Numbered from the stretch's first letter, positions 33,783-43,175 are shown. The stretch is 61,033 nt of DNA from an uncultured Elusimicrobia bacterium (GCA_903867985.1 CAIPTO010000023.1:1-61033); one strand, 5' to 3'. Translations and numbers: made by a program. The notes: generated by a model from the sequence alone, not told the origin.

Positions 33783-35651
33783 CTATGGCCGGCCTGAGAT
33801 AATATCCAGAAAGAGCCGGCCGTATTTCTCAAGCTTCTTGTCACCAACACCCTTTATGCCGCTAAGGTCTTCAAGAGTTTGCGGCTTTGAAGCGGCCATC
33901 TCTATAAGGACACTGTCGTGAAAAATAATATATGGCGGTATACCGGCCTTATCCGCGATGGCACGGCGCAGCGCGCGCAACTTTTCGAACAACTCCTCAT
34001 CCCCTTGCAAAAAGGTAGCCGCCGCCTTTTTGAGGGCCTTGGATTTCTTTTTGCCTTTCACTTTCGGCGGGACCGGCATGCCCAGAAGGACCGCGCCGCG
34101 GCCATTACACAGACCGCGCCCGGCTTCCGTGATGCGCAGCAGCGGATATTCCCCGTCTTCGGTCACCTCAAGGAAATCCTGCACTATAAGCTGGTCTATC
34201 CAGGAGCGGATAGAGGCTTCGCCGGAGTCTTTAAGAAGGCCGAAAACCTGAAGCTTATCGTGGCCGTTGCCAGCCATGCGGTCATTCACGCGGCCAAGGA
34301 GCAAATTAACCACATAGCCGGTGCCGTAGCGGCCCTCGGCGCGCCACGCGGCGCTTAAAACTTTTTTAGCCGTCAGCAGCGCCTCCTCTTCGGACAGGCC
34401 CTTGGTTTCGCCAAGGCAGACGTCACAGGCGCCGCAACCGTGTCCCGCGGCGTCCGCTAAAACTCCGGCTTCGGCGGGCGCGATTTGGGCCGGGTAAGGC
34501 GCGCCGAAATGTTCGGTCAGCAGGCGGTGGCGGCATAAAGGCGAAACCGCGTAGCGGCCTATATCGCGCAATTGCCGCTCTATGGCGCGCTCGCGCTCGG
34601 GGGTAAGATTGGCGTCTTTTTTTGCCAGATACCTGTGCGTCGCCAGATCCGAAGCCGCGAAGAAAAGAGCGCACTCGGCGGGCAGGCCGTCGCGTCCTGC
34701 GCGGCCGGATTCCTGCTGGTAATGCTCCACTGAACGCGGCGTATTGGCATGGACCACATACCTGACATTTGACCGGTCTATCCCCATGCCAAAGGCTATG
34801 GTAGCCACGATAACATCCAGCCGTTCATTCACAAAATCGTCCTGGGCGCTGCGGCGCTCTTCGGCGCTAAGCCCGGCGTGGTACGGCGCGCTGGACACGC
34901 CCTCCTCTTTCAGTTTCGCCGCCAGGCGCTCCACATCCTTGCGGGTTTGAGCGTAAACGATGCCGCCCTCTCCGGGATGGCGGCGCGCGACTTCCAGCAC
35001 CTGCTTAAACTGGTCGCGGCGCGCGAAAGCGCGGTAAATAAGATTGGGCCGGTCAGGGTGGCCTATAAGTATTTCGGGCGAGCGCAGACCAAGCTGGGCG
35101 CGGATATCGTCCTGAACAACAGGTGTCGCGGTGGCGGTAAGGGCCATGCGGGCGGCTTTGGGGAATTGATCCAGCGCTTCAGTCAGGCGGCGGTACTCGG
35201 GACGGAACTCATGGCCCCAATGGGAGACGCAGTGGGCCTCGTCCACGGCCACAAGCATCAATCGCCCGGAAATTTCGTTTAAGATATCGCCGGCAAGCAG
35301 CCGCTCCGGACTCACGTAAAGAAGCTGGGTTTTGCCTTCAGCCAGGCGCTTCCAGGCCGCGCCCCGGTGAGCGGCTTTTAAATTAGAATGGAGCGCGTCG
35401 GCTTCAAGGCCGGCCTCGCGCGCGGCGGCCACCTGATCGTCCATCAGGGCGATAAGCGGGGAGACCACCAGCACCAGGCCTTTACCCATAGCCGCCGGCA
35501 TTTGATAACACAGGCTTTTGCCGCCGCCGGTGGGCAGCACCACAAGGCAGTCCCGCCCGGACAGCGCGGCCTCAATAGCCTCTTTCTGCAGAGGCTTAAA
35601 GGTGTCGTACCCCCACCTCTTTTTCAGGATCTCTTCAGGTTTCAATTGCAT
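33783..35651 (-). CDS. recQ: ATP-dependent DNA helicase RecQ
   Basis: 622 residues, usual RecQ size. N-terminal helicase: PLQKEAIEAALSGRDCLVVLPTGGGKSLCYQMPA (Walker A), DEAHCVSHWGHEFRPEY, LTATATP; second lobe VIVATIAFGMGIDRSNVRYVVH and QESGRAGRDGLPAE. The zinc region is CRHRLLTEHFG...CGACDVC, then winged helix and a C-terminal HRDC domain (IADKAGIPPYIIFHDSVLIEMA). It unwinds 3'-5' and works in recombination and fork repair. Its start overlaps the RhuM-Doc stop by 10 bases, so the two are coupled. Confidence 0.96.
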   Translation of the reverse strand: MQLKPEEILKKRWGYDTFKPLQKEAIEAALSGRDCLVVLPTGGGKSLCYQMPAAMGKGLVLVVSPLIALMDDQVAAAREAGLEADALHSNLKAAHRGAAWKRLAEGKTQLLYVSPERLLAGDILNEISGRLMLVAVDEAHCVSHWGHEFRPEYRRLTEALDQFPKAARMALTATATPVVQDDIRAQLGLRSPEILIGHPDRPNLIYRAFARRDQFKQVLEVARRHPGEGGIVYAQTRKDVERLAAKLKEEGVSSAPYHAGLSAEERRSAQDDFVNERLDVIVATIAFGMGIDRSNVRYVVHANTPRSVEHYQQESGRAGRDGLPAECALFFAASDLATHRYLAKKDANLTPERERAIERQLRDIGRYAVSPLCRHRLLTEHFGAPYPAQIAPAEAGVLADAAGHGCGACDVCLGETKGLSEEEALLTAKKVLSAAWRAEGRYGTGYVVNLLLGRVNDRMAGNGHDKLQVFGLLKDSGEASIRSWIDQLIVQDFLEVTEDGEYPLLRITEAGRGLCNGRGAVLLGMPVPPKVKGKKKSKALKKAAATFLQGDEELFEKLRALRRAIADKAGIPPYIIFHDSVLIEMAASKPQTLEDLSGIKGVGDKKLEKYGRLFLDIISGRP

Positions 35652-36661
35652 TTGTTTATAAGGTTTACCACCAGTGTGGCTATAACATCTTTCTCTTCCG
35701 GATGGCTCTCGGCTATCATCAGGGTAAGAGCCACCACAGCGTTGTCCGGCAACCGCTTGGAACCATCAGACCTGTAGAGTAAGCCGTTCTTTTCAAGGAA
35801 CCAGAGAAAGACCGCGGCAGCTATGCGCTTATTGCCATCCACAAAAGAATGGTTTTTAACTATAAAATATAAAAGGTTGGCTGCTTTTTCTTCCGCGCTC
35901 GGATATAATTCTTTCCCGCTGAATGTCTGATAAATTGTGGCCACGGAACTTCTGAGGGATTGGTCCTTTTCGCGCCCAAATAAGTCCGAACTGCCGCCGC
36001 TTTTACCCCGCATTTCCCCCACCGCTTTTATGACTTTCTCATAGGTCAACTTAAATTTTCCACCCACAGAGGTATGGGAAACTTTAAGTTTTTTCCGGTC
36101 ATAATCGTCCAGCAGGCCCAGGGCATAACTATAATTCTCTATTACATCCAAAAGACCCGTGGCTTCAGTATAATCAAGTTTATGGCCGGATTTGGCGTGC
36201 TGTATAAGTTTGATGGCGTTTTGCAGCGCATCCAGCTTATGCTTCTGCTCCAAAAGGAGCTTTTGATTGATCGAATATCCCTCAATAAGATGCTTTTTAA
36301 GCACCTGTGTGGCCCAGATGCGAAACTGCACGCCTTTCGCGGAATTAACCCGGTACCCTGCCGAAATAATCACATCCAAATTAAAATACTCAAGATCTCT
36401 TCTTTTTTCAACGCCGCCCTCTATTTGAACTGTTGCAATTTTCGCAACAGTTGTTTTCCGTTTTAATTCTCTGGAATTGAAGATATTCGCCAAATGCCTT
36501 GAGATAACGGATCTATCTCTGCCGAACAGATCCGCCATCTGGCTTAACGTGAGCCAGGCGGTGTCGTTATCAAAAAGCACCTTAACTGACACAGGCGAGG
36601 TCCCCGTTTGATACAAAACAAGTTTCTCCGCAAGAAACCCGGCAGTATTTTTAGATATCAT
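35642..36661 (-). CDS. RhuM-type DNA-binding plus Fic/Doc-domain protein
   Basis: 339 residues from the ATG at 36661 (GAGAGGA ribosome binding site). N-terminal RhuM/KilA-N-like part: VSVKVLFDNDTAWLTLSQMADLFGRDRSVISRHLANIF (helix-turn-helix-like) and LDVIISAGYRVNSAKGVQFRIWATQVLKKHLIEGY. The C-terminal Fic/Doc domain has HSFVDGNKRIAAAVFLWFL, the HxFxDGNKR form of Doc kinases rather than HPFxxGNGR of AMP transferases. Doc toxins phosphorylate EF-Tu; no partner antitoxin gene is adjacent. Its position inside a recombination-helicase block recalls mobile or defence-associated genes. Confidence 0.88.
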   Translation of the reverse strand: MISKNTAGFLAEKLVLYQTGTSPVSVKVLFDNDTAWLTLSQMADLFGRDRSVISRHLANIFNSRELKRKTTVAKIATVQIEGGVEKRRDLEYFNLDVIISAGYRVNSAKGVQFRIWATQVLKKHLIEGYSINQKLLLEQKHKLDALQNAIKLIQHAKSGHKLDYTEATGLLDVIENYSYALGLLDDYDRKKLKVSHTSVGGKFKLTYEKVIKAVGEMRGKSGGSSDLFGREKDQSLRSSVATIYQTFSGKELYPSAEEKAANLLYFIVKNHSFVDGNKRIAAAVFLWFLEKNGLLYRSDGSKRLPDNAVVALTLMIAESHPEEKDVIATLVVNLINKCN

Positions 36662-36704
36662 AATTCCTCTCACATGCTTTGACACACAGATATCTTAGCA
36701 GACG

Positions 36705-36724
36705 ACCCCGACAGCGTCGTGTCG
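36705..36724. repeat. Short dispersed hairpin motif, CGACAG..CTGTCG family
   Basis: ACCCCGACAGCGTCGTGTCG in the gap between addA and the RhuM-Doc gene. Confidence 0.55.
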
Positions 36725-36794
36725 GATTATTTCCCCGGAATTTTCAGTTTGTGCAGCTTTATGGACAGGTGTTTTTTAAATCCGAGCTGATTAT

Positions 36795-39700
36795 TTATAT
36801 TAAGCTGTTTCCCGCTTCATGTATTTTCAGCAGGTCGATATAGGCTATCAGGCCTTTTGCCGGCTTGCCGTACACCTCGGAGATTATGGCCAGATAGTTT
36901 TTCATCTGGGCGGAGTATTTCGGGGTGTTTTCACCGCCGGTTTTAAAGTCCACGACGGTTACGGCGTCTTTGTCTATTATAACGCGGTCCATGCGGAACA
37001 GCGAGCCGTTTTTATCAATAAATTCAGCTTCGGTAAGTATTACGCGCCCTGATTTTGAAGTGAATAATTCCAGCGCGCCGCGGCCCGGCAGTTCGGCAGC
37101 AAGGCAGTACGACAGGAAAGAAACAAGTGAAGAGATGATTTTTTTCTCATCGAACTTAAAGGGATACTTCGGCGCGTAAACCGAATATAATGTTGACAGC
37201 GTGGAACGCAGAGTTGAAAGCGTGGTGTCGGCGGAGTTTTGCCTGTACCCCCCCCCTGCCGCACTGTCTTGCTGCCGCGCTGCCGCGCTGCCTGCCCCCA
37301 CACGCGCCAGTATATCGTGACAAAGCTTGCCTTCGGCGGTTTCAAAAAAGCCGGAATATGTCGGCTTCAGCGCGTCAAAGCGCTGTTCAGCGCGGCCTCC
37401 GGCGGAAGATATCTCCACGGGTTTTGAAACCGTGAGGCACCCTGGCTTACACGCGTCGAACTTACCCGCTTCGAAAGTTTCAAAGAGGTCCAGAAGCTTT
37501 GGCTCTTTGGCGTCGGTCTTACGGACCTTTTTGATTATAAGATTATAAAGTTCATGGCGGGCGCGGGTGGAAATGACATAGAGGATGTTTAGCTCCTGCA
37601 CATGCCCGTCGGTTTTACTGCCCTCGTAAACAGGCCGAAGTTTCGCCGACACCTCGGCCGCGGCCTTGGTTATGTGGTAGACGTGTATTTCGCCGTCCTT
37701 CTCCTCAAAATACATGGGATCCGACCTGTCCTGCTCGTCATACATCAAATTTATCACAACGGAGAAGCCCAGCCCCTTGGACTTATGGAACGTCATAACG
37801 CGCACCGCGTCCATGTATTCCGGCAAGGCTATGGAAAAGACGGCTTCTTTATCCTCGTCGGCGCCGGAAGCGTATTCGATAAAAGCGCGGGAGCTGGTCA
37901 CGCCCGAGGCCTCCAGCGAACTGACAGCGTCCATGAAGCGCGACAGGAAGGCGGCCTCCTCCGGGAAATTGTCAAAGAGTTTAAAATTGCCGTAAATCAG
38001 AGCGACCAGTTCGTAGAGCGGCAGATGCCCCACCTTGCGGAAAGGCTCGTCCAGATATTTATCCCAATATCCCTTATATTCAGCGTGATTCCGGAAAGCC
38101 GCGTAAAGCAGGTGGTCGGATGACCGCCCGCCCGGAAGAGCGGCGCGGCATTCAAATATAAACCGCAGCATTTCCTCGCGCTTCAGGCCGGTTAATTTAG
38201 TAAAAATATCGCCGGTGATAAAAGAGGTGAACGAGAGATCATCGGACGGAGTGTCAAGGAACCTGAGGCAGGCGATAAGCTCCGCAACTATTTTGCGTTT
38301 GCGGATATCAAGCGAGCTCAGCGAGGCCACGGGAATGTCGGCCCCGGTCAGCCATTCCACCACCGGCTCTATGCGCTTATTTTTGGCCACCAGAATGGCG
38401 ATCTCGTTCAGCGGGTAGCGCTCCCGCGCGCTACGCACCGCCTTCAGCAGCCATTCCTTCTGCCGCTCCGGCTCGGATATATCTTCCAGCGCCAACACCT
38501 CGTTCTTAACATAGCCGTGCTTAAGCCGCTCCGGCCGGACCGACTGGGAATAAGTGGTGAGCTCGGTAATATCCCGCCCTATCAGCTCCGGCACGCTCCC
38601 GAGCTTTTCCTTAAAAAGTCTGTTCACATAATTCAAGATCTCGCCGTCAGAGCGGTAATTGACCGGCAGGTTGATATATTTCAGCTCGCCATCCAGCGGC
38701 TCAAGTGAAATATTCGCGGCTTCGGCCTTTTTTCCTTCGGCCTTATCCAGGAAGTCGCGCATTATCTTGTAGTCCGCGTTGCGGAACATGTAGATGGCCT
38801 GCTTAATGTCCCCCACCACAAAAAGCGAACCGCTCTTGGCGATGGCCTCCTCCGCCAGCGGACGGATAACATCCCACTGCAGGCGGTTGGTATCCTGGAA
38901 TTCATCTATAAGAAAATGTGAAATGCGCTCGCCCAGCTTAAGATATATCTCCGGCACATTATCTTCTTTTATGTAGGCCGAGAGTTTCTTGGCTATGTCA
39001 TTTATGTGGATAATATCCGTCTTGCCGCGCTTGACGCGCTCCAATTCCGTCTTAAACCTGTCGTAAATCCCCACATACGGGTGATAATAGGCCGCGGCGT
39101 TCAGCTCGGTGAGCTCTATCACCAGTTCGTTAAGCGCCTCAATGTCTTTGTGCCAGGTATCGGGGAAATTTTTCTTTTTGGTGCCGTTGAGGATGCCGTA
39201 GGTAAAACTGTAGCCGGCGAGAAAATCTATAAGATTCGCGTTGTCGATGGCGGCGGAAACCTTGCCTTTAAAAAGTTCCGGCTTCTTGTAATGCTTCATG
39301 AGGCCGGAGCAGTATTTAAGCGTCTCCGCGAATTTGGCTTTTAGAACGACTTCATAATCGCCGTGGAAACCGGAGATAACGCCGGCGGTCTTGCCCTCCT
39401 GATTAAGAAAGCTGTTAAAGTTCTCTTTTACGCGCTGGGCCGGGTTCCAGGGGTAGGAACCGGTCTTGGGCAGCACGGCCAGGAATTTATCCACGGTCTC
39501 GGAAGGCAGATCAGCCTTGCCGATGCGGGCGAACATGGAGTAAAGGGCCAGATCTATGAGTATATCGTAAGCCATGGTGATCTGGGGATTAAGCGGAAGC
39601 TTCAGCTCGTCCACCGAGGCGGTCATGATCCGGGCCAGAAAGCTGTCTATGGTCTGTATGTGGAAATCCGAATAATTGTTTATCACCCTCTCAACCAGGT

Positions 39701-40019
39701 CCCGCGCGCGCGCATGGATCTCGTCCCGGGAAAGCGAAACCAGCTCCAGCGTCTCTTCCATTTTTTCGCAGTTTTTATCCAGCCCCAGCGCTTTAAGCCA
39801 GGCGAGGATGCGCGCCTTCATCTCTTTGGCGGCGTTATTGGTGAAGGTGACGGCCAGAATACCGGAAAGATTATTGTTGGGGACTTTTTCCGAAAGCAGA
39901 AATTGCACGTAGCGCTGTGCTAAAGTGTAGGTTTTGCCGGAGCCGGCCGAGGCGCTGATAAGCAGCGCGTGCGGGAACTTAAGCGCCGTGTCCTTGTCTA
40001 GAACAGATTTGGAGGTCAT
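36795..40019 (-). CDS. addA: AddA/RecB-like helicase-nuclease
   Basis: 1074 residues. UvrD/Rep-type superfamily 1 helicase: HALLISASAGSGKTYTLAQRYVQFLL (Walker A), LAVTFTNNAAKEMKARI, FLIDEFQDTNRLQWD (motif II), VVGDIKQAIYMFR, and LPVNYRSDGEILNYVN, VMTFHKSKGLGF in the C-terminal lobe. It ends with a RecB-like nuclease: FRMDRVIIDKDAVTVVDFKTGGENTPKYSAQMKNYL. Probable AddA partner of the distal AddB-like protein in double-strand-break resection. Residues about 905-945 (37200-37305) are a low-complexity insert (SAAARQQDSAAGGG, TTLSTLRSTLSTLYS) whose DNA matches intergenic spacer motifs (CTGTCTTGCTGCCGCGCTGCC). RmuC follows upstream on the same strand, 15 bases away. Confidence 0.9.
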   Translation of the reverse strand: MTSKSVLDKDTALKFPHALLISASAGSGKTYTLAQRYVQFLLSEKVPNNNLSGILAVTFTNNAAKEMKARILAWLKALGLDKNCEKMEETLELVSLSRDEIHARARDLVERVINNYSDFHIQTIDSFLARIMTASVDELKLPLNPQITMAYDILIDLALYSMFARIGKADLPSETVDKFLAVLPKTGSYPWNPAQRVKENFNSFLNQEGKTAGVISGFHGDYEVVLKAKFAETLKYCSGLMKHYKKPELFKGKVSAAIDNANLIDFLAGYSFTYGILNGTKKKNFPDTWHKDIEALNELVIELTELNAAAYYHPYVGIYDRFKTELERVKRGKTDIIHINDIAKKLSAYIKEDNVPEIYLKLGERISHFLIDEFQDTNRLQWDVIRPLAEEAIAKSGSLFVVGDIKQAIYMFRNADYKIMRDFLDKAEGKKAEAANISLEPLDGELKYINLPVNYRSDGEILNYVNRLFKEKLGSVPELIGRDITELTTYSQSVRPERLKHGYVKNEVLALEDISEPERQKEWLLKAVRSARERYPLNEIAILVAKNKRIEPVVEWLTGADIPVASLSSLDIRKRKIVAELIACLRFLDTPSDDLSFTSFITGDIFTKLTGLKREEMLRFIFECRAALPGGRSSDHLLYAAFRNHAEYKGYWDKYLDEPFRKVGHLPLYELVALIYGNFKLFDNFPEEAAFLSRFMDAVSSLEASGVTSSRAFIEYASGADEDKEAVFSIALPEYMDAVRVMTFHKSKGLGFSVVINLMYDEQDRSDPMYFEEKDGEIHVYHITKAAAEVSAKLRPVYEGSKTDGHVQELNILYVISTRARHELYNLIIKKVRKTDAKEPKLLDLFETFEAGKFDACKPGCLTVSKPVEISSAGGRAEQRFDALKPTYSGFFETAEGKLCHDILARVGAGSAAARQQDSAAGGGYRQNSADTTLSTLRSTLSTLYSVYAPKYPFKFDEKKIISSLVSFLSYCLAAELPGRGALELFTSKSGRVILTEAEFIDKNGSLFRMDRVIIDKDAVTVVDFKTGGENTPKYSAQMKNYLAIISEVYGKPAKGLIAYIDLLKIHEAGNSLI

Positions 40020-40034
40020 AAATAAACGCTGATC

Positions 40035-41405
40035 TTATTCCAGGCCGGAGGTTTTATCCGTCAGTTCGGCGGGAAGCGCCTTTTTTGCCTTGGCGCCCAG
40101 CTCTTTCAGATCTTCAAAGCGCTTGACCAGATTGCCGGTGCCGTCAGTCAACTTGTTCATGGCGTCGTCGCACGACTTCTGCGCGCTTTCCACGCTTCTT
40201 GACACATTTTTAAAATCTTCAACAAAGCCGACGAACTTATCGTAAAGCGCGCCCGCCTGCCGGGCTATCTCCATGGCGTTGCGGGTCTGCTTTTCTTGGT
40301 CCCATATATGCGCTACCGTCCGAAACACCGGCAGGATGGTGGACGGGGTCACGATCATTATCTTCTTTTCCAGCGCGATTTTCAGAAGATTTTTATTGTT
40401 CTTGCGGGCTTCCTCAAGCGCCAGCAGATAGGCGGCTTCAAGCGGCATGAACATAAGCACGAAGTCCAGGCTGTTTATGCCGTACAGGCTCTGGTAATCC
40501 TTGGAGCTCAGGCCCTTGATGTGGTTCTCCACCGCCTCCAGATGCCTGGCGGCGGCATTAGCCCTGACCGCGTCGTCCGAGGTGTTGAAGTATTCCGAAT
40601 AAGCCGTCAGATTGACCTTGGAATCCACGACCAGATCTTTTTTTGAAGGCATCCTGACTATAATATCGGGCTGCTTATCTTCTTTTTCTTCGCCCGCTTC
40701 CATAAATTTTTTCTGCACCAGAAAATGTTCGCCCTGCTTAAGCCCCATCAGCTCCAGCGTTTCCTGCAGAACGACTTCGCCCCAGGTGCCCTGAAACTTG
40801 GCTTTGCCCTTCAGAGCGTTGGTGAGATTGGTCGTATCCTGGGTTACTTTATTATTAAGTTCCGTAAGGGCTTTTATCTGCTCCATTAACGAGGCGGAAT
40901 GCCTTGAATCATCGCTGTGTATCTGATTGACACGGGCCTCAAAAGCGATTAGTTTTTCTTTAAGCGGCGTCAGTATCGCCGAAATGCTCTCGCGGCCCTG
41001 CTCGGAAAACTTTTTGGTCTTCTCATCCAGGATTCGGTTTGCCAGATTCTCAAAATCCGAAGCCATTTTCTTCTGAAGGGATTCAAACTCTGTTTTTTCC
41101 TCAGCCCATCTCTTGGAAGAGGAGGACAGCTCAGCCTTCCTTGAGGCCAGGTCCGAGTCCAAGCGCCTTACTTCAGCGCGCTCCGCGGCAAGCTCGCTCT
41201 CAAATTTCTCAAGCGTAGTCTTAAGCATGGCGGCGGAACCTTCCGCTTTGGTTTTTTCTATGATGAGGCGGTCTTTTTCGGTCTTCAGCGCTTCAGCTTC
41301 CTCCGGGGTAAGCCCCGCGCCGCGGCTGACAAATTTATACTTCGCGTAGAACCAGGCGGCCATAGCGCCGAGCAGGGCTCCAGTCAAAAATTTAAATACG
41401 TCCAT
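40035..41405 (-). CDS. rmuC: DNA recombination protein RmuC
   Basis: 456 residues. One N-terminal membrane segment (about 5-22), a long coiled coil (about 30-200, LTPEEAEALKTEKDRLIIEKTKAEG...), then the RmuC domain: GTWGEVVLQETLELMGLKQGEHFLVQKKF, QPDIIVRMPSKKDLVVDSKVNLTAYSEYF, LDFVLMFMPLEAAYLLAL, with a restriction-endonuclease-like fold. RmuC limits inversion between short inverted repeats, which is notable given how repeat-rich this genome is. First gene of the block with addA. Confidence 0.94.
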   Translation of the reverse strand: MDVFKFLTGALLGAMAAWFYAKYKFVSRGAGLTPEEAEALKTEKDRLIIEKTKAEGSAAMLKTTLEKFESELAAERAEVRRLDSDLASRKAELSSSSKRWAEEKTEFESLQKKMASDFENLANRILDEKTKKFSEQGRESISAILTPLKEKLIAFEARVNQIHSDDSRHSASLMEQIKALTELNNKVTQDTTNLTNALKGKAKFQGTWGEVVLQETLELMGLKQGEHFLVQKKFMEAGEEKEDKQPDIIVRMPSKKDLVVDSKVNLTAYSEYFNTSDDAVRANAAARHLEAVENHIKGLSSKDYQSLYGINSLDFVLMFMPLEAAYLLALEEARKNNKNLLKIALEKKIMIVTPSTILPVFRTVAHIWDQEKQTRNAMEIARQAGALYDKFVGFVEDFKNVSRSVESAQKSCDDAMNKLTDGTGNLVKRFEDLKELGAKAKKALPAELTDKTSGLE

Positions 41406-41587
41406 GTTTCCTCCGCTTTAAACTCAATAGTATTCTACAACCGCGCTGCGACAAACGCGTGACAGCGCCGCATTCCCCAAAAGCCCGTAAGAGCAAGTCG
41501 TCTTTCCGTCTCCGTCTCACCGGCGAAAGCCGGTGCCCAGATTATGGCAAACGGCCGGTATATTGTCGCGTTGAAATCCGGTATTAC

Positions 41588-42469
41588 TCAATTAGCGCCG
41601 GCTTTCGGCGAAAAATCTTCCATCTTGCCGAAAGTGTACCCTTTGGCCCGCAGGGCCGGAATAACCTTTTTCAGCGCCTCCACTTCATGCCACTTCGGGC
41701 GGTGAAAGTGCATGATAACCACGGCGCCGGGCTTGGCTCCCTTCAGGATGTTGCGGGCCATAACCTTGCTAGAGCTGCGCATGGCGTCGCCGGACAAAAT
41801 ATCATAGCTGACCACTTTCATGCCGAGGGCCTCGGCCACCCGGGTGCTGGCCTCATCCGTGTAGGCGGTGGCCGAGCGGAAGAAAACAGGCCGCCGACCC
41901 GTAAGCCCGGCTATCTTGCGGGCGTTGAGTTCCATCTCGTCAATAACATCGCCGATATTGCGGGTGGGTATGACGCCGTACATAGTCGCGCCGTTAATGG
42001 AACAGGTGCGATGCAGCAGGCCGTGATTTTCTATTTCAAATAAAGGATCTTTGGACAAGTTTTTGAATGTTTCCATATTCTTGTCGATCCAGAGGCCTGT
42101 GACGAACAGCGTGGCAGGTATCTTCTCCCGGCGCAGATACTCTATCAACCTTGCGTTATAACCGCTGTGCCTGCCGCCACAGGCGTCAAAAGTGAACGCG
42201 ATAACTTTCCGCTTGGTACCCAGATCCTTTTTGACCTCTTTCAGGAATTCTCCGAACTCCCCCGGCTTTGGATTCTTAAATTGCTCAAGAATTCTATTTT
42301 TGAGCGCCAGATAATCCGGCGTGTACAGGGATTTAAGGGTGTTGGCGGGATTGCCATTGCCTTTGGGCCGGGCAAGGGCAGGCGAGGCCGTTATCAAAAT
42401 GGACAAGACAACAAGCGCAAGCGCTGGAAAACAAAATTTCCGCTGCTTATAAGATGTAGTTTGTGACAT
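41588..42469 (-). CDS. Secreted polysaccharide deacetylase (NodB domain)
   Basis: 293 residues with a signal peptide (to about 33). NodB motifs: TFDACGG (motif 1, with the first Asp moved to the DA position), ENHGLLHRT (the H...H metal pair), FFRSATAYTDEA (R...Y region), VSYDILSGD, and GAVVIMHFHR. It should remove N- or O-acetyl groups from peptidoglycan or an exopolysaccharide; it could supply the deacetylase step not found in the 1-9 kb cluster, but it is 33 kb away. Downstream of the HEPN gene by 12 bases, possibly cotranscribed. Confidence 0.88.
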   Translation of the reverse strand: MSQTTSYKQRKFCFPALALVVLSILITASPALARPKGNGNPANTLKSLYTPDYLALKNRILEQFKNPKPGEFGEFLKEVKKDLGTKRKVIAFTFDACGGRHSGYNARLIEYLRREKIPATLFVTGLWIDKNMETFKNLSKDPLFEIENHGLLHRTCSINGATMYGVIPTRNIGDVIDEMELNARKIAGLTGRRPVFFRSATAYTDEASTRVAEALGMKVVSYDILSGDAMRSSSKVMARNILKGAKPGAVVIMHFHRPKWHEVEALKKVIPALRAKGYTFGKMEDFSPKAGAN

Positions 42470-42481
42470 GTGGCTGAAGAG

Positions 42482-42874
42482 TCAGCGGCCGTTGCGAAGG
42501 CCCAGTGATTCGCTGACGGCCTTTCTGAACGCCCGGCAGATTTCCAGGGCTTCTGTGGCGGTTTTCTTGTCTGCGAATTCACCGGGGTAGCGGAATTTAA
42601 CCGCGCATTCCGTGAGAATGGCCAAACCCCTGCGAAAAACTTCCCACATCGGTTCAGCAGGCTTGGCAAGGTCAAGCAGTATGGTCAGGTCGTGCGTCTT
42701 CGGAAAACTAACGCCAGCCTCCGAAAGCCGGGCCTTCAGGTACTTCTCTACGCACTGTTCGGCGTGAAAACAGATGGCGTCGTTATTCCGGCGCACCCGG
42801 GCGCGGGACTCGCGTTCGACAGTGGCAAAATCGCCTTCGGCCTTGGCTACCCATTCAAGCGCTATGCGCTTCAT
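42482..42874 (-). CDS. HEPN-domain protein, probable toxin partner
   Basis: 130 residues, one HEPN domain: LEWVAKAEGDFATVERE, the helix DAICFHAEQCVEKYLKARLSEAG, THDLTILLDL, and VKFRYPGEFA. This is the PF05168/COG2250 type that pairs with small nucleotidyltransferases. The RNase-type Rx4-6H motif is not obvious. Its start overlaps the end of the nucleotidyltransferase gene by 20 bases, the usual MNT-HEPN gene arrangement. Confidence 0.88.
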   Translation of the reverse strand: MKRIALEWVAKAEGDFATVERESRARVRRNNDAICFHAEQCVEKYLKARLSEAGVSFPKTHDLTILLDLAKPAEPMWEVFRRGLAILTECAVKFRYPGEFADKKTATEALEICRAFRKAVSESLGLRNGR

Positions 42875-43175
42875 AAAGGACCTTGCCCTTCTCCAGGATT
42901 TCTTTCATAAAACAGTCGCCCATAGCGATGCGCTTGCGCACAGCCATTGGCGATCTGACTAATAAATCCAACGGAAAATCCGGATGCAGTTTCAACCGCA
43001 TCTCCACAGCTTTGCCGGTATCTTTGGCTTTGCCCCGGAGAATTACCAGCAGATCCACGTCGGAATCTGGGCCGGGGTTCCCATATGCGTATGACCCGAA
43101 AAGTATGATTTGCCGGGGCTTATATTCCTCAGCTATCCTTTTGGAAAAATGTCGTATATTCCGCATCGATGTCAT
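42855..43175 (-). CDS. Minimal nucleotidyltransferase (MNT), probable antitoxin
   Basis: 106 residues. Polymerase-beta-fold nucleotidyltransferase with IILFGSYAYGNPGPDSDVDLLVIL (GSYAYG plus the metal-binding D-x-D) and a third acidic residue in FPLDLLV. MNT antitoxins of this kind AMPylate or otherwise silence the HEPN partner. It is the first gene of the pair; GAGGAATTT is the ribosome binding site. Confidence 0.9.
   Translation of the reverse strand: MTSMRNIRHFSKRIAEEYKPRQIILFGSYAYGNPGPDSDVDLLVILRGKAKDTGKAVEMRLKLHPDFPLDLLVRSPMAVRKRIAMGDCFMKEILEKGKVLYEAHSA

Noticed and set aside
41459-42043. 194-residue + strand frame opposite the deacetylase
   Set aside because: Shadow of a strongly supported NodB-domain gene; no motifs of its own.
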